From positions 24,819,415-24,883,414 of the forward strand of contig CP154955.1 of the NCBI GenBank assembly GCA_039621445.1: DNA of 64,000 nucleotides, in the 5' to 3' direction. The translations under genes and the position numbers were made by a program. Source of the stretch: Euglena gracilis. Its lineage: Eukaryota; Euglenida; Euglenophyceae; Euglenales. Shown piece by piece: positions 44,360-55,807 of the stretch (positions are counted from its first letter, which is position 1; every line of letters starts with the position of its first letter). Below the pieces are notes generated by a model. It saw only the letters and a program-made list of their open reading frames with translations. It ran no database searches and was not told where the DNA came from.

Positions 44360-46145
44360 ATGCATACATACATGGATGCATACAGACATGCATGCACGCA
44401 TTCATGCAGGCAGGCAGGTATGTATGCACCTACCCACACACCCAGCCAGCCAGCCCCCCCCCCCCCCCGCAACCCACTAGTGGGGGAGGGGCTAGGTCCG
44501 AAGCTTTGAACCAATTTTTTTTGAATTATTCCTTTTTGTGTGAGTGATTTCTTTTGTCTTCTCTTGTTATTCATTTTGTATTGTTGTTGTTAAGATAATA
44601 TGCAGTAGTGGGACCAGTGGTGTGCTGATGCGTAGGCGGAAGCCATCTCTCCGGTTGGCGAGGGGAGGGTGTGTGCCGTGCCACAGTACGGACTCCGGCA
44701 TCTGCTGACGGTCAAACAGGTGCAATTGGGATGACAGACGAGGACACCTTTTAGCCCGCAGTTTTAAACCAGGGTCAGCCAAGTGCCCCTTCAATCAAGT
44801 TTACACGTGCATTTGTGTCGTTTGAAGATATTATACATGTGTACATGGTATTACCTTATAGGTTACAGGATACAGGAGATTACCACAGAGAGGGTGTGCA
44901 ACCTCTCTGATATGGAGGCCAAAGTGATGCTTGCGGTGTTTCGTGTGACGGTTGCACTGTCCGGTGGCATCTCTGGGCAAGACGTCAGGCATGAGGCGCA
45001 CGCAGCCGCGACGTGGAAGGAGAGTGGGGAGTTTGGAAGGTGATGGGCAAGCCCCCCTTTTCGCTGGTTGGGCAGCAATGACAGGAGTGCTTTCTAACGA
45101 TATGGCTGCGTGGCAGGCAGAGGGTTTGCTGCACCGGGAGGCTGAGTTACAGGGTATTCCCGCTGGCCACAGGATCGCACCATTTGCAATAGAATTGCAG
45201 TCAACCTCTGGAAGCCTGGATCTCATATCTGGTGGTGATCTCAGGCGACGAAAGTCGAATTTAAGTTTTTCTGTCGATTTGCGCATTTTGGCACACCAAC
45301 CAAAATTCGATTTTAGCTGCAGGGGGTGAGAGCGAGAGCGAACAGGATTGGACAAAATCCAGGCCGAAGAACACTTTTAGCCAGGCTTTCCCGGGAATTC
45401 TGTGTTTTTTTTGTTTTTCTCTTTGCGGTCGGCAAAACACCCTGGACATCCCCCACACAATGAGAGCACATCGACAAAAACACCAAAGTCCCAGTACCGC
45501 CACCCGCCATTTTGTGCGCTCTCCTCACCGGTGGTCGGCGGATGGCGGTGTCTCCCTCCCGGGGTTTCGACGCACTTTTTTTTGCCGGCCTCGGATTTGC
45601 GTTTTTGGGTATTTGCCTGAGCGTGGGGAACAAAGGATGGGAGGCTTGGGGTGGATCCAATCGTGTCGCTAAACAGGGTCGCAGGGAAGTCCGGAGCGTT
45701 TGTGAAGACCTGGGCAGGGTGAAGGGACAGTGCTCTGATGGGGGAAGGGTCGGGAGTCTCCACCGAACTTGCAACAGGGATGTGTCCGCCCAAATTTTGT
45801 TGAATCGCCGAACTCTGCAAGATTTTTCGGGGGGTTTCCTCTTCACAAGCTTTCCCTGCGAAAATATTTTAAAAGTGTTTTTCTGCCCCTCCTTTCAGAT
45901 TAGAGTAAGTGTTCTGCTGCAAACCCATAAACTGTTGTGGGCATGCTCCCCCCCCCAGGGGGGAAGCCTCCGGGAAGGTACCACCTGATAGGTCGGCCCG
46001 GGGCGGCCCTGGCAACTGCCTATGATGCCAAACTCGCTATTCAGACTCCATAATTTTTTAAAAAGGGGAGGGAGAGTGGTTTCTGGGCCCCTGCCAGGGA
46101 TGGGATGTTCACAGCCACCTCCAAATGGGTTGTCTTATGTTTTTC
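44360..46145. other. No supported exon; includes repeat copy 45250-45535
   Basis: A + frame at 44952-45240 (VLSNDMAAWQAEGLLHREAE) is protein-like but lacks splice context. 45250-45535 is a diverged copy of 5280-5600. Confidence 0.4.
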
Positions 46146-46150
46146 CGCAG

Positions 46151-46180
46151 CTCTTGGATGCTAATGGATGCACACAGCCC
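46151..46180 (+). CDS. Small exon: EF-hand loop start
   Basis: Acceptor gtttttccgcag, reading LLDANGCTQP to CCC|GTTGTG, phase 0. With the next exon it gives D-A-N-G-C-T...G-V-P-F. A better-looking donor (ACAA|GTGAGT) at 46197 would add VVIET but end in phase 1, which does not fit the next exon. Confidence 0.5.
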
Positions 46181-46293
46181 GTTGTGATTGAGACAAGTGA
46201 GTTGGAAGGAAGCACCCAAAGGAGCTGCACGCAGCAACACATTCAATTCGCAACACGTTCCAGACCTGCAATGAATGCATTCTGTCTCTACAG

Positions 46294-46368
46294 GGGGTAC
46301 CCTTCGAGCGGGTGGCACAGCATTTCTATCCCCGCGTCAGCTGGGATATGATCAGACCTCTCCTTACG
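46294..46368 (+). CDS. Exon: EF-hand exiting helix with FYP motif
   Basis: Acceptor ctgtctctacag, phase 0 at both ends: GVPFERVAQHFYPRVSWDMI then RPLLT. FxxVxxHFYPRVSW aligns with FYKLLRRLFPRLSW at 58803, so this is a member of the same EF-hand repeat family. Confidence 0.75.
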
Positions 46369-47012
46369 GTGTGTACAACAAAAATTTGGAGTGTTAGTTT
46401 GTTTTGGCACCGCGACATGGAATCCTCCCCTGAGTTTGATTGGCATTTTTGGCCACTTCAGGCACCTTTTGGCCCCTTTTTGGCTATTTTGTTTTGGTTT
46501 GATCCATTTGTTTTATATCTATTCCCATTTGTGTTATTTTGATTATTTTCGGTGAGAAATGTTACAAAAATTGCATGGATCCAGTGACCACTGGTGAGGT
46601 GCAATGTTGTGAATGTGATTACTGAAGAAGGTGGGAACGCAATTACTGAAGAAGGTGAATGTGATTAAAGATGAAGCTGCGAACGCAATTACCGAAGAAG
46701 GTGTCCAACAATCACAGTGTGTTGAAATTACCCGTTTGCATAAATTTGAATGCAAGGGCCCAGTGTCAGTTGTATAGAATATTCTTGTCTATGGTTCCGA
46801 GATATTTTTGCCAACAAATCTGAAGCTGGGGCAAAGTCCACACAATTTTTGGCGAACGGGGTCAACAGGTCAACCCGTTTGATTTTTGATATTTTGTTGA
46901 GTATTTGACTGACTAGCGACCACCCAGTGTGGATTGGCAAAATAACATTTGTGTGTTGGCGTGTATCGGCGGGATGAGCATTTGTGTTTCGATGTATATC
47001 TCTGACACACAG

Positions 47013-47114
47013 CCAGGAGAGGGCTGGCCGGGATCTGCCAGCAGTTCGTGCAATGGCCCGCCCGCCACCAAGCCACACCTTTGCTGAGGAGTTAACAAGT
47101 ATTCACGCAAAGTT
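47013..47114 (+). CDS. Exon: basic/Pro helix
   Basis: Acceptor atctctgacacacag, donor TT|GTAAGT (consensus), phase 2 to 2: QERAGRDLPAVRAMARPPPS then HTFAEELTSIHAK. A second frame is open to 47088. The consensus donor decides the call. Confidence 0.6.
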
Positions 47115-47330
47115 GTAAGTCTAAAATCTGTGAAACCTCCCTTTTGCTAGCCGTTGGTTTTTCCTGGGAATGATTTTAAGTCAATTAAAAAGGAATTATG
47201 TTAACGGATTTTTTTTTACATTTATGCTGATTCTCTATGACAGGCGTTTTTCTCTTCTGCATTGTGGTCAGATTTAAACGCACATATATGCATATTTATA
47301 TTTATTTTCATTTCCTTTCGAATATTATAG

Positions 47331-47411
47331 GGCGCAAAGGCAGCGAAGCCAATGCAGAGGGAGAGATATTTTTTTACCATTTTTTCCAAGCAGGACAGTT
47401 CAGGGGAGGAG
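47331..47411 (+). CDS. Exon: EF-hand first half
   Basis: Acceptor cgaatattatag, donor GAG|GTTAAG, phase 0 at both ends: [20 protein letters not shown] then [21 protein letters not shown] fits the E helix and the start of a calcium loop. Phase matches 48286 downstream. Confidence 0.65.
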
Positions 47412-47431
47412 GTTAAGAACAGAATTTCTCA

Positions 47432-47467
<36 letters not shown>

Positions 47468-47606
47468 ATATATATATGTATATGTATATGTATATGTATA
47501 CATATATATGTGCGGGTGTGTGTGTACAGATATACATGTATATATATATATACATGTATATATGTATATATATGTGTGTGTATGCATACATATTTGGCAG
47601 CAACAT

Positions 47607-47850
47607 CCTTGGAGGTTCTACTTAGCCCCCCCCCGGGGGGGGGCTAAGTAGAACCTCCAAGGGGGTCCGGGTGGCATCTCCCGCGTTTGACCATCTGGGG
47701 AAAGCCAGGGTTCTTTTGGGGTTTGGGTTATGGTTCTGACCAAATTCCTGGAGGCCAATTTTCGGCGCGACAATCCTAACCCTGACCCTATCCCTCCAAT
47801 TGAGTCGGATGCGGGAGATGCCATACGGACCACCCCTGGAGATTCCATTT
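47607..47850. mobile_element. Small inverted-repeat element with perfect palindrome
   Basis: 47607-47662 is a perfect 56-bp palindrome: CCTTGGAGGTTCTACTTAG plus C9, mirrored as G9 and CTAAGTAGAACCTCCAAGG. Its right arm continues GGTCCGGGTGGCATCTCCCG, which is inverted at 47808-47850 (GCGGGAGATGCCA...CGGACC...CTCC), defining a 0.2-kb foldback unit. Confidence 0.75.
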
Positions 47851-48285
47851 TGACCCCCCGGGGGGGGACCAAGAAGAATGTTGTTGCATATATGTATACA
47901 AGTGTGTGTGTGTGTGTGTGTGTGCGTGTGTGTGTGTAAACAAAGTTCAAAATCCGAATTTGAAAAATATAACAATTAAGAAAATGTAAGCAATAAATAA
48001 AAATTTTATCCGAGATTTTTCCCCTTGTTTTTGTCCGAAGATGGTCAAAAACGCTTTATATAACCAACGGTATTTTGATTTCCCGTAAAAATGCTATATT
48101 CAAACTAACTTGAAAATGAGAAAAAAGTCCGTGACCTCCTAAATTGCCCGAGTTATGAAGTTTTGTTTTGGCAACCACAGTTTTTTTTTGTCTATTTTTT
48201 GTTTTTCACGTTCACTGGATACACAACAGTTGTGTTATTAAATTCAGCGGTGTCCAAGGGCTTTCAAAACTTTTGTTATGCTTAG

Positions 48286-48347
48286 GCTCAGGCAAATTGG
48301 ACTGCCCACTTTTACGCTGCAGCTGGCCGAAGCCGAAGTCTCAACCG
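48286..48347 (+). CDS. Exon: EF-hand second half
   Basis: Acceptor tttgttatgcttag. Frame AQANWTAHFYAAAGRSRSLN, phase 0 to 2, fits both 47411 and 49874. A second frame (LRQIGLPTFTLQLAEAEVST) is also open and looks plausible but breaks both phases. I favour the first on phase only. Confidence 0.45.
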
Positions 48348-48764
48348 GTTGGAACCTGCTCCTAAATTCCAACAAAGGCATGCCCCTAATCCAGGACCTG
48401 TACAGCCAATTCTGCAGCCTGGCGAAGATGGGGGCCAATGGAATGCTGCGGTGTGCCCTTTGGATGCAGATACCCCCCCTTGCCCAACGACCACCCCTAA
48501 AATACCGACCACCCCCCGGCAGGTCAGGGGTTGCAGGTCAGGGGTGCGTACGACCACCCCCTCCCCCCCCCCCTGGTCGGGGGGTTGTGGGAACCCGGTC
48601 GGTGGGCAAGGGGGGGGGGGTAGCTATCACCGGCAATATGTAACAGACACAACAGCATCTGTCCCCCAAACAGAGGATATGGATATCCCTGATGGCTGCC
48701 TTCTGGCCCTTCCACCTGCTGGCAGCTGAGTTGTCGCCAGAGATTTTTTAACAGATTTTGTGAT

Positions 48765-48766
<2 letters not shown>

Positions 48767-48802
<36 letters not shown>
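48767..48802. repeat. Poly-G run of about 36 nt
   Basis: An uninterrupted G homopolymer in the intron. Its length may be affected by sequencing. Confidence 0.9.
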
Positions 48803-48803
<1 letters not shown>

Positions 48804-49873
48804 GGGCGAATGGATGCGGACCAGTGGACCCCCCGGGGTGGGAGGTTCGTGCGAGTGGGTACCTAGCCGAAGGCGGGGTTTTGGCACAAAGCGCTGAAAA
48901 AACTTTGTATTTAGGCTGACTAATTCACGTTTGATTTGTGCAAGTCCACTTTTCTGTGTTGAGTACAGACTAACCTAAGAAGGGCAGCTGGAAGTGCCTG
49001 ATTTTTTCCCTGCTTTTGAAGGTGCAAAAATCGGCAAAAATGGATTGAAATTTGGCTGTCCAGCTCAAGTTTTGGGTAAAAAGAATTTTTTTGTATACCC
49101 GGCAGCTTTGACGGCATTTTTTTTGCAATTTTGAATTTTTCGGAACCCATTTCGATCCTGGAACAGGTCCAGTTCCACTTGAGGTCCACTATGGGAGCAG
49201 TAGCCAGCAACTTTTTTCCAGCCAACTCGAATCACCCAAAGTTGCCAAAATGCCCAAGTGAGGCTGTGAGGGAAAAGACTGACACAGATCGCAATGAATC
49301 ATTGTCCAATGAATGGGCCATTCCTGCAGGTGATCAGTGTGAACCAAAAACCAAAAAACCAAAACCAATACTCAGGGCGCGGAACTGATCAACAAGAAAT
49401 GCTTGAAGGGCTGGTTTTGTTAGCATGAACAGGTTACAATGGAATCAGAAATGAATTTAAAGTCTGGGATATGTGGAGCACACGCCTCTTCATTTTCCCA
49501 GAGACAGCCAAATACCTGAAATGACATTTCCTCAAAGAAGGCATTGGCAATGCTTCTATTCAGACGACATGACATTGGCATTTAAACGATTTTTTTGTGT
49601 TTACCGCCTCCCCTGCAAAGTTATTTTGGAACCCGAAGCATTAAGGCATTGCAAAGTGATTTGGGAGGGGATGTTTACAGGTAAGCGAACAATTGTATGT
49701 GCACCACAGTTTGGGGTTTTGTTTTCCAGCATTTAGCCTTTCAGAATTGATTTCATTGAATATGTCTAGTGCATCAGAGGGCATCAGAGATTGCACAGTG
49801 CACACCGTTTCCAGTTGGGTATTTAATTTTATTTTGTTTGATCCCCCTTCCCCCCTGATTCCTTGTTCTGCAG

Positions 49874-49993
49874 ATTGTCTGCGCCCCCTGTGGATGGCGT
49901 GATGCTGGGCCCCTATTATTTGTCCTCCGACAGCTTCTGGGACGAGGCAACGATCCAGCCAGACATGCGGGACGATGCCTTTCCCGAATACAC
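49874..49993 (+). CDS. Exon: acidic, aromatic segment
   Basis: Acceptor ttccttgttctgcag, donor TACAC|GTGTGC, phase 2 to 2: LSAPPVDGVMLGPYYLSSDS then FWDEATIQPDMRDDAFPEY. Good codon bias. No family recognised; DEATIQPDMRDDAF may be a degenerate calcium loop. Confidence 0.7.
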
Positions 49994-50369
49994 GTGTGCC
50001 TGGAGAATGGGGGGGGGTCACAAGATTGAAGAGCCGCCAAAGAATCAGAACACCCTGGCAGGGGACCCGACCCCTGGGGGCTGGGACAGATGGAAGCCCT
50101 TCGGCTTTGTGGTTTGCGGGGGTCCTCGAGGGGGTCAGGTGGTAGGGGGGGAGATCCAGACCATATGCTGTACTGCTGATTTTTGGGCAGGTTTTGGGCC
50201 CAAGACAAAGGACAAATGCAACATATGCATCAAAAAAAATGATACAAAGCAAGGAAAATGTTCTGGGGGCCCAATTTCAGAACCTGGGATGCAACTCCTA
50301 ATCCTGACACAACTTTTATGCTTATCCTCATTCTAAACCGAAATTGTAGTGAGGGCCAGGGCCAGGGTT

Positions 50370-50760
50370 CGCTTTGCGAGAAAACAAAACATGGTTAGAT
50401 GGGTTGTTCTAAAGGCTTCAAATCGTGTTTGATTATTTTCTTAGATTTTTTTCAGTTTCGAGATGTTTTCAAAAAAAAATTGTTGCTTTTTTGGCCCAAA
50501 AGAGGCCGCAAACAGCAAGAAAATGGACAAAGAAAAACCAACGGTCCCACGGCGTTGCACGGGCTTGGGTGTCTTATTGACCTATTCTGATGATTTGTGA
50601 GCCCTTTGGAAAGCTATCTCCAAATACATATTTTCTTCTTTTTCTTCTTTTTTTCCTTCTGGCAGAAAGGTGCTGTTGTACAGCCCCTTTTTGGGGATTT
50701 GGGTCCGGTGAGACGAGCTCAACTCAGGCTAGACGCAAACTTACTCAGGTGGGTATCGGG
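50370..50760. repeat. Dispersed repeat, copy without the foldback insert
   Basis: Colinear with 53420-53490 plus 54427-54700: TGATTGACC/TATTGACCT, GATGATTTGT, AGAGCTATCTCCAAA, CTGGCAGAAAGG, GACGAGC. It shows the unoccupied site GTTGCTTTTTTGGCCC at about 50485. Confidence 0.8.
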
Positions 50761-51594
50761 TTTTGCTGTTATGCCGATTTGGAGCAGATTTTAGTCCAAA
50801 ACAGGTCAAAGGTCAGGAATAACAAATGCACCAAAATTGCACAAATCAAGCAAAATGACTGGAAGCTTATTTTTAGAACCCAGGATGCAACTCTTGCTCC
50901 TGGCACCACTCTTATGATTAACCGCAATTTAAATTGAAATCGCTGTGAAAACGGCGCACCTGATCCGCACCTGAGTGAACCATCCACATCTAATTATGTC
51001 ATTGGGACCCCTCCTGGGGTCAGGATTCTTTTTGACATCCCCTCCAGGGGAGAAGGGGGTCCCTCCACCCACCCACGCGGCCCGGCGCGGAACCCCCTGC
51101 GGGGGGGAGTGGGTGGGTGGACGTGGTCCAGTCTGGACCACAACATTGCTTCAGGTGTGTCCGACCCCCCCGGGGGGGGGCTGATTGACTGGTTTTATCA
51201 GAGTGGCAGACTGATTTTTGGCACCAGACCCCCCCCCCCGGGGTGGGGTGGGGTGGGATGGGCCTGGATCTGCTGAAAGTGGCCACCTGGCATCGAGGCA
51301 CCGGAAGGCATCCGATATCAATCCCTCCTGAAAAAAACGCCATTTTGAAGGGAAATTGGCTTGTTTTTTGGCAGGCACCAGGGCCCAAAACTGATCCCCT
51401 GGGGGTCTTCCTGCTATGGGCAGAGATTGGTAAAAAGAACACACACACGCCTGCACGCACGGTCAGTCTGTGTGTTTTCATATATCTGCATGTGTGCGTG
51501 TTTACATCTGTGCACACACAAACACACGTGTTTTCTGTGTATTCGTGTGTTTGCTTTCACGCGAGGGTGTGGCTTTGGGTGTGGTCTGGGTCAA

Positions 51595-52750
51595 AACGGG
51601 TCAAAAGAAATCGAAAAAATTTCTTTGTCCGGAACGATGTTTTTTGGTCTCCCGGACCCGAAAAGCCGGTTTTGAACCCAAAATGAGCGTTTTTTGCCCC
51701 CCGAGCCTCGTTTTTGGCCCGAAAGACATGTATTCTGGGTCAAAAACCGGTTGAAAAAGTCGAAAAATTGAGAATTTTTTCTTCCCGAAACCATGTGTTT
51801 TTGGTCTCCCAGACCCGGAAAACCTGTTTTTGAGCCCAAAATGAACGTTTTTCGACCCTCCGGCGCCCCGTTTTGAACCCGAAACCAATGGATTTTGGGT
51901 GAAAAATGTATGAGGTATGGGGGGGGTCGCTGAGCTCTTATCCTTTTATGGGTTAGAGCGAAGCTTACCCCTAGCGAAACCCCCCCTCGACCCCCCCCCC
52001 CCCCCCCGGGTCGGGGCCATCAGGAGAACCGACGGATTATCACCATGATCCCGGCCCCGTTCCCGGAATTTTTTTCAGTTGCGAGCAATTTGATTTCTAG
52101 TTTTTGAACCACCTGGGTTTGACCCCCCAACTCCCCGCCAGGCCCGAGTTATTCACGCGCGAAGGGGTCCAAACTGGGTAGGATCGGCCCGCCCCCCCCC
52201 CCTGTTTAAGCCCCCCTTTGGACCATTTTGGGCCCCAAAATCGATATTTTCAAAATATCCGAAAATGATGCAAAATCAAGAAATGTCCGGGAAGCTGAAT
52301 TGAAGCCCTTGGAACGCTCTATCTACTGGTATTTTGATTTCCCCGCAACTCCCCGCCTAGCCCGAGATACGGGCGTTTTTTTGGCCAATTTAGGCCATTT
52401 TGTACACTTTTTCCACTGTCCTTTTTCGGCCAAAAAAAGTCAAAAAAATCGAAACAATTTTTTTTGACCGAAACGATGTTTTTTGGCCTCCCAGACCCGG
52501 AAAACCTGTTTTTGATCCGAAAATGGGTGTTTTTCGACCCACCAGCGCCCCGTTTTGGGCCCGAACTCATTGACTTTGGGTCATTTTCGGGTCAAAAAAG
52601 TCGAAAAAATTGAAAAGCCTTTTTTGCCCGAAACGATGTTCTTTGGCCTCCCGGACCCGGAAAAGGTGTTTTTTTGAGCCAAAAATGAGCGTTTTTCCAC
52701 ACCCCCCCCCCTGGCGCCCTGTTTCGCGCACAAAACCCTTGCATTTCAGG
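51595..52750. repeat. 145-bp tandem repeats split by another repeat
   Basis: Four copies of a unit containing TCGAAAAAATT, CGAAACGATGTTTTTTGG and CTCCCGGACCCGGAAAA occur at about 51595, 51745, 52430 and 52575. Between the second and third lies 51950-52210, a copy of the repeat at 21855, together with unrelated sequence. Confidence 0.75.
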
Positions 52751-53490
52751 CAAAAGAGCTCCATGGACTGATGGAGTGGGCTGGTTATGGGGGGTTCAAT
52801 GAAGGGGTGGATGCGCGCTTGTTAAAAGCTCTGCACTATTCAAAACCCGGTCATGGCCATTTTGTGCCATGACTCAGAACAGCTGACCTCAATATTATAT
52901 TGATGGAATCAACCCAAACGAAGGAATTACTGGTGATTTTGTGGCTGCTTTTCTTAAAGCTGTTGTCCAATCTAGGTGGTAAAAGAGCTTCGTTTTTAAT
53001 ATTTCTGCCGTTGGAGGTGATTCACAATTCAGATGAGGAGTGTGCATTGGTTTTCTGGACAGGTTTAGTGAAAAACCAGGAGATTTTTGGGTTGCACAAA
53101 TAATCACGAGTAATCACAAATCAGAATGGAGGGTCCCTAGCACGAATTTGTAGGAAAACGCGGTGGGTGGGGTAACCGCCTCCCCCCCCCCCGTCTTAAA
53201 AAACCCCTGGGCCGGATGCCAGAAGAAAAAAATTGATAAAAATGCTTGATTTTTCACCATTTTTTAATCCAATTTTTGTTAATCCAAAAATACTCACAAA
53301 CACCAAAACATCGTCAAAAAACGTGCAACGTGCTCAAAATTGAGGAAAAGGGGCATTTTTAAATCATTTTTCGATGCACAGCACCGGTCCCAACTCAAGC
53401 CAGGCATCACTTTGTGAGGAAAACGGAATACGGTCAGATAGGTCGATGTGAGGGCTTTAAGTTGTGTTCGATTAAAGACGTGTTGTTTGG

Positions 53491-54416
53491 GGGGGTGGCC
53501 TGGCCGTGGGGAGGGGGGTTCTGGGGGGGGGGTACGTACCAGGTACAACCCCCCCACACCGGCGCCGACAGGGCCTATGTCTAAACAGGTACGTACCCCC
53601 CCAGGACCTGCGTGTACCTGTACAGGTACAAGCAGGTACACGATAGGTATTGGGGGGTACGTACCTGGTACGTACCCCCCAGGACCTGCGTGTACCTGTA
53701 CAGGTACAGGTACACAACAAAGGGACTTGGTAACACAAGAGATTTTGATATTTTGGGGCCCTCCAACAATTGAACAACAAAAGGGATTTGCCCCCCAAAA
53801 TAATTTGGAAACACAAGGGATTTGCCTACCAAAACGACTTGGAAACACAAGGGATTTTGTTATTTTGGGGCCCTCGAGCAGTTGGACAACAAAAGGGATT
53901 TGTCCCCCAAAATAATTTGGAAACACAAGGGATTTGCCTACCAAAACGACTTGGAAACACAAGGGATTTTGTTATTTTGGGGCCCTCGAGCAGTTCAACA
54001 ACAAAGGGGATTTATCCCCAAAACGACTTGGAAAACACAAGGGATTTTGTTATTTCGGGGCCCTCCAACAATTAGGCAACAAAGGGGATTTGCCCCCCAA
54101 AATGACTTGGAAACACAAGGGATTTGCCCCCCAAAATGACTTGGAAACACAAGGGATTTTGTTATTTTGGGGTCTCCAACAATTGTGTACCCCCCCAGAA
54201 CCTGCGTGTACCTGTATAGGTACAACAGGTACTGGGGGGGGGGGGGCACGTACCTGTTTAGATATAGGCCTTGTCGGCGCCGGTGTTGGGGGGGTACGTA
54301 CCCCCTCCAGGACCTGCGTGTACCCCCCCCAGGACCTGGACAGGTACAACAGGTACCGGGGGGGTTGTACCCCAGGTACGCACCCCCCCAGGACCCCCCC
54401 CCCCAGACCGGCACCC
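53491..54416. mobile_element. Foldback element with 10-bp target duplication
   Basis: TGTTGTTTGG occurs at 53481-53490 and again at 54417-54426. Between them, arms of about 200 bp are inverted copies: ACACCGGCGCCGACAGGGCC at the left matches GCCTTGTCGGCGCCGGTGTT at the right, and both contain GGTACGTACC and AGGACCTGCGTGTACC. The centre (53730-54185) is a tandem array of about 112-bp units (TTGGAAACACAAGGGATTTT). It is non-coding, so non-autonomous. Long arms and a 9-11 bp duplication recall Mutator-like elements, but no transposase is present to prove it. Confidence 0.85.
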
Positions 54417-55109
54417 TGTTGTTTGGACCAATTGGACTTTTTTTGCAGAAAGTCTGCAAAAAAACAACAATCAATTGTCCTGCGGATTCAGGGTGTAAGC
54501 GAGCCGTGGTGTTACCGGGGAAACTGAGTTGCATGGGCTTGAGTTGTGTTATTGACCTGTTTTGATGATTTGTTAGTCCTTTTGGAGAGCTATCTCCAAA
54601 AAACATTTTTTTTCTGGCAGAAAGGCACTGTTTTACAGCCCCTTTTTTTGACTTGGGCCCGGTAAGACGAGCGCAACCCGGGCTAGATTCGGGTTAGGAA
54701 TGAGTATACTTTTTTTTATATGAACCATGGACCATATGATATTTCTTGATTATAAGAGAAGTTCCCAGCATGGGAGTCAGTTCACACCGGAAAATTTGCT
54801 TCGCTCCTTTGCCTTGGAAATGGATTTCCCCTGTGGTAAATTTCGCTCTTATTTGTAAAGGAATCAGAGCTAAACAAACCCTCTGGCCTGCTCCTGGCAT
54901 AGCCGTAACCCGAAACCCAACCATTCTCCAAAATTAACCCTAACTCGGAAATTGACGCACCGTCAATGTCAGAGCAACCCTGCATCGGAACCTGGGTGTT
55001 GGGGACCGGTCCCACTTGCATCAGAGGGAGTGGGAACTCTTGCAGGGGGTGCCCTTTATTGCCAACACCGGGGTTCCTATTGTTATATAAAAAAAATCGT
55101 CTGTTGCAG

Positions 55110-55255
55110 TTGAGCTCTCTGTATTGACAGATTTCTGCTGCACGTTTGGGGCGTTGCCCCTCTCCGCGCCGTCCGCCACCAGGGTGAGCTTCGAGCAGCT
55201 GCTGCGAGCGCTCTTTCCCTCCATGCAGCCCGCGGCCGCCTGCTGCCTCGCCAAG
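55110..55255 (+). CDS. Exon: EF-hand module with LFP motif (146 nt)
   Basis: Acceptor cgtctgttgcag (or tattgacag at 55130), phase 1 to 0: ELSVLTDFCCTFGALPLSAP then SATRVSFEQLLRALFPSMQP and AAACCLAK. The loop SAPSATRVSFEQ has lost its acidic residues, so it is unlikely to bind calcium, but VSFEQLLRALFP is the family signature. It has the same length and phases as the exon at 58803. Confidence 0.8.
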
Positions 55256-55343
55256 GTGCCGCCCCCTTTGCAATCCGGTAGCGTTGCCGGCATCGGATGC
55301 CCGAGACTGGTTCACGGCGATGTGCTCATGTGGCTTTGTACAG

Positions 55344-55427
55344 TGCGGCCTCGATTTCTGGGAGTATGTGGAGCTTCGGAAGATGTTTGACGCGGAGGAT
55401 GCAGACCGCTTCCAGATCGACGCTTAC
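55344..55427 (+). CDS. Exon: EF-hand first half
   Basis: Acceptor gtggctttgtacag, donor TAC|GTGTGT, phase 0 at both ends, 28 codons: CGLDFWEYVELRKMFDAEDA then DRFQIDAY. VELRKMFDAEDADRFQID is an E helix plus loop D-A-E-D-A-D-R-F-Q-I-D. Confidence 0.85.
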
Positions 55428-55597
55428 GTGTGTCAGTGAGAGTGTGGGCGTGAGTGATTGCGGGAATCGGTGCATGGTGTGTGCCGGGGGGGGGGGGGTG
55501 AGGGTGTCCGTTCACAGTTGGGCCAGTCTGGGTGATTTTTATACAAAAGTTTAATTCTTTTTAAATGTCCAACGAGATACGTCCCCGCCTGCTGCAG

Positions 55598-55657
55598 GAT
55601 TTCCTCCACTTGCCTCCCCACCGAGGGGTACATTGGAACCTCCACATCTTTCTCCAG
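55598..55657 (+). CDS. Exon: EF-hand exiting helix
   Basis: Acceptor cgcctgctgcag, donor CAG|GTAGAC, phase 0, 20 codons: DFLHLPPHRGVHWNLHIFLQ. It continues the previous exon; IDAYDFLHLPP corresponds to VTFYKLLRRLFP in other modules. Confidence 0.8.
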
Positions 55658-55682
55658 GTAGACACTGAGAAGACTGGTGTGC

Positions 55683-55761
55683 TTTGCGTGTGTTGTGTGC
55701 GTGCATGCGTGCATGCGTGCGTGCGTGCGTGCATGCGTGCGTGTTGCGTGCGTGCGTGCGT

Positions 55762-55805
<44 letters not shown>
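55683..55805. repeat. (TGCG)n/(TG)n low-complexity tract
   Basis: GTGCATGCGTGC units pass into a TG run immediately downstream of the donor at 55658. Confidence 0.9.

Positions 55806-55807
<2 letters not shown>

Larger units (their letters stand above)
50000..55100. other. Repeat-rich stretch, no supported exon
   Basis: It holds the dispersed repeat at 50370-50760, the family copies at 51160 and 51990, 145-bp tandem repeats and the foldback element at 53491. The apparent frame KGAVVQPLFGDLGPVRRAQL at 50667-50749 lies inside a dispersed repeat (its copy is at 54620-54690), so I do not call it an exon. Confidence 0.6.

Noticed and set aside
48278-48643. Alternative 121-aa + frame (LRQIGLPTFTLQ...)
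   Set aside because: It looks protein-like, but its phase fits neither neighbouring exon. It is kept only as an alternative in the exon entry.
50667-50749. Exon-like frame KGAVVQPLFGDLG between a good acceptor and donor
   Set aside because: The same sequence with a broken frame occurs at 54620-54690 within a dispersed repeat, so it belongs to the repeat rather than the gene.
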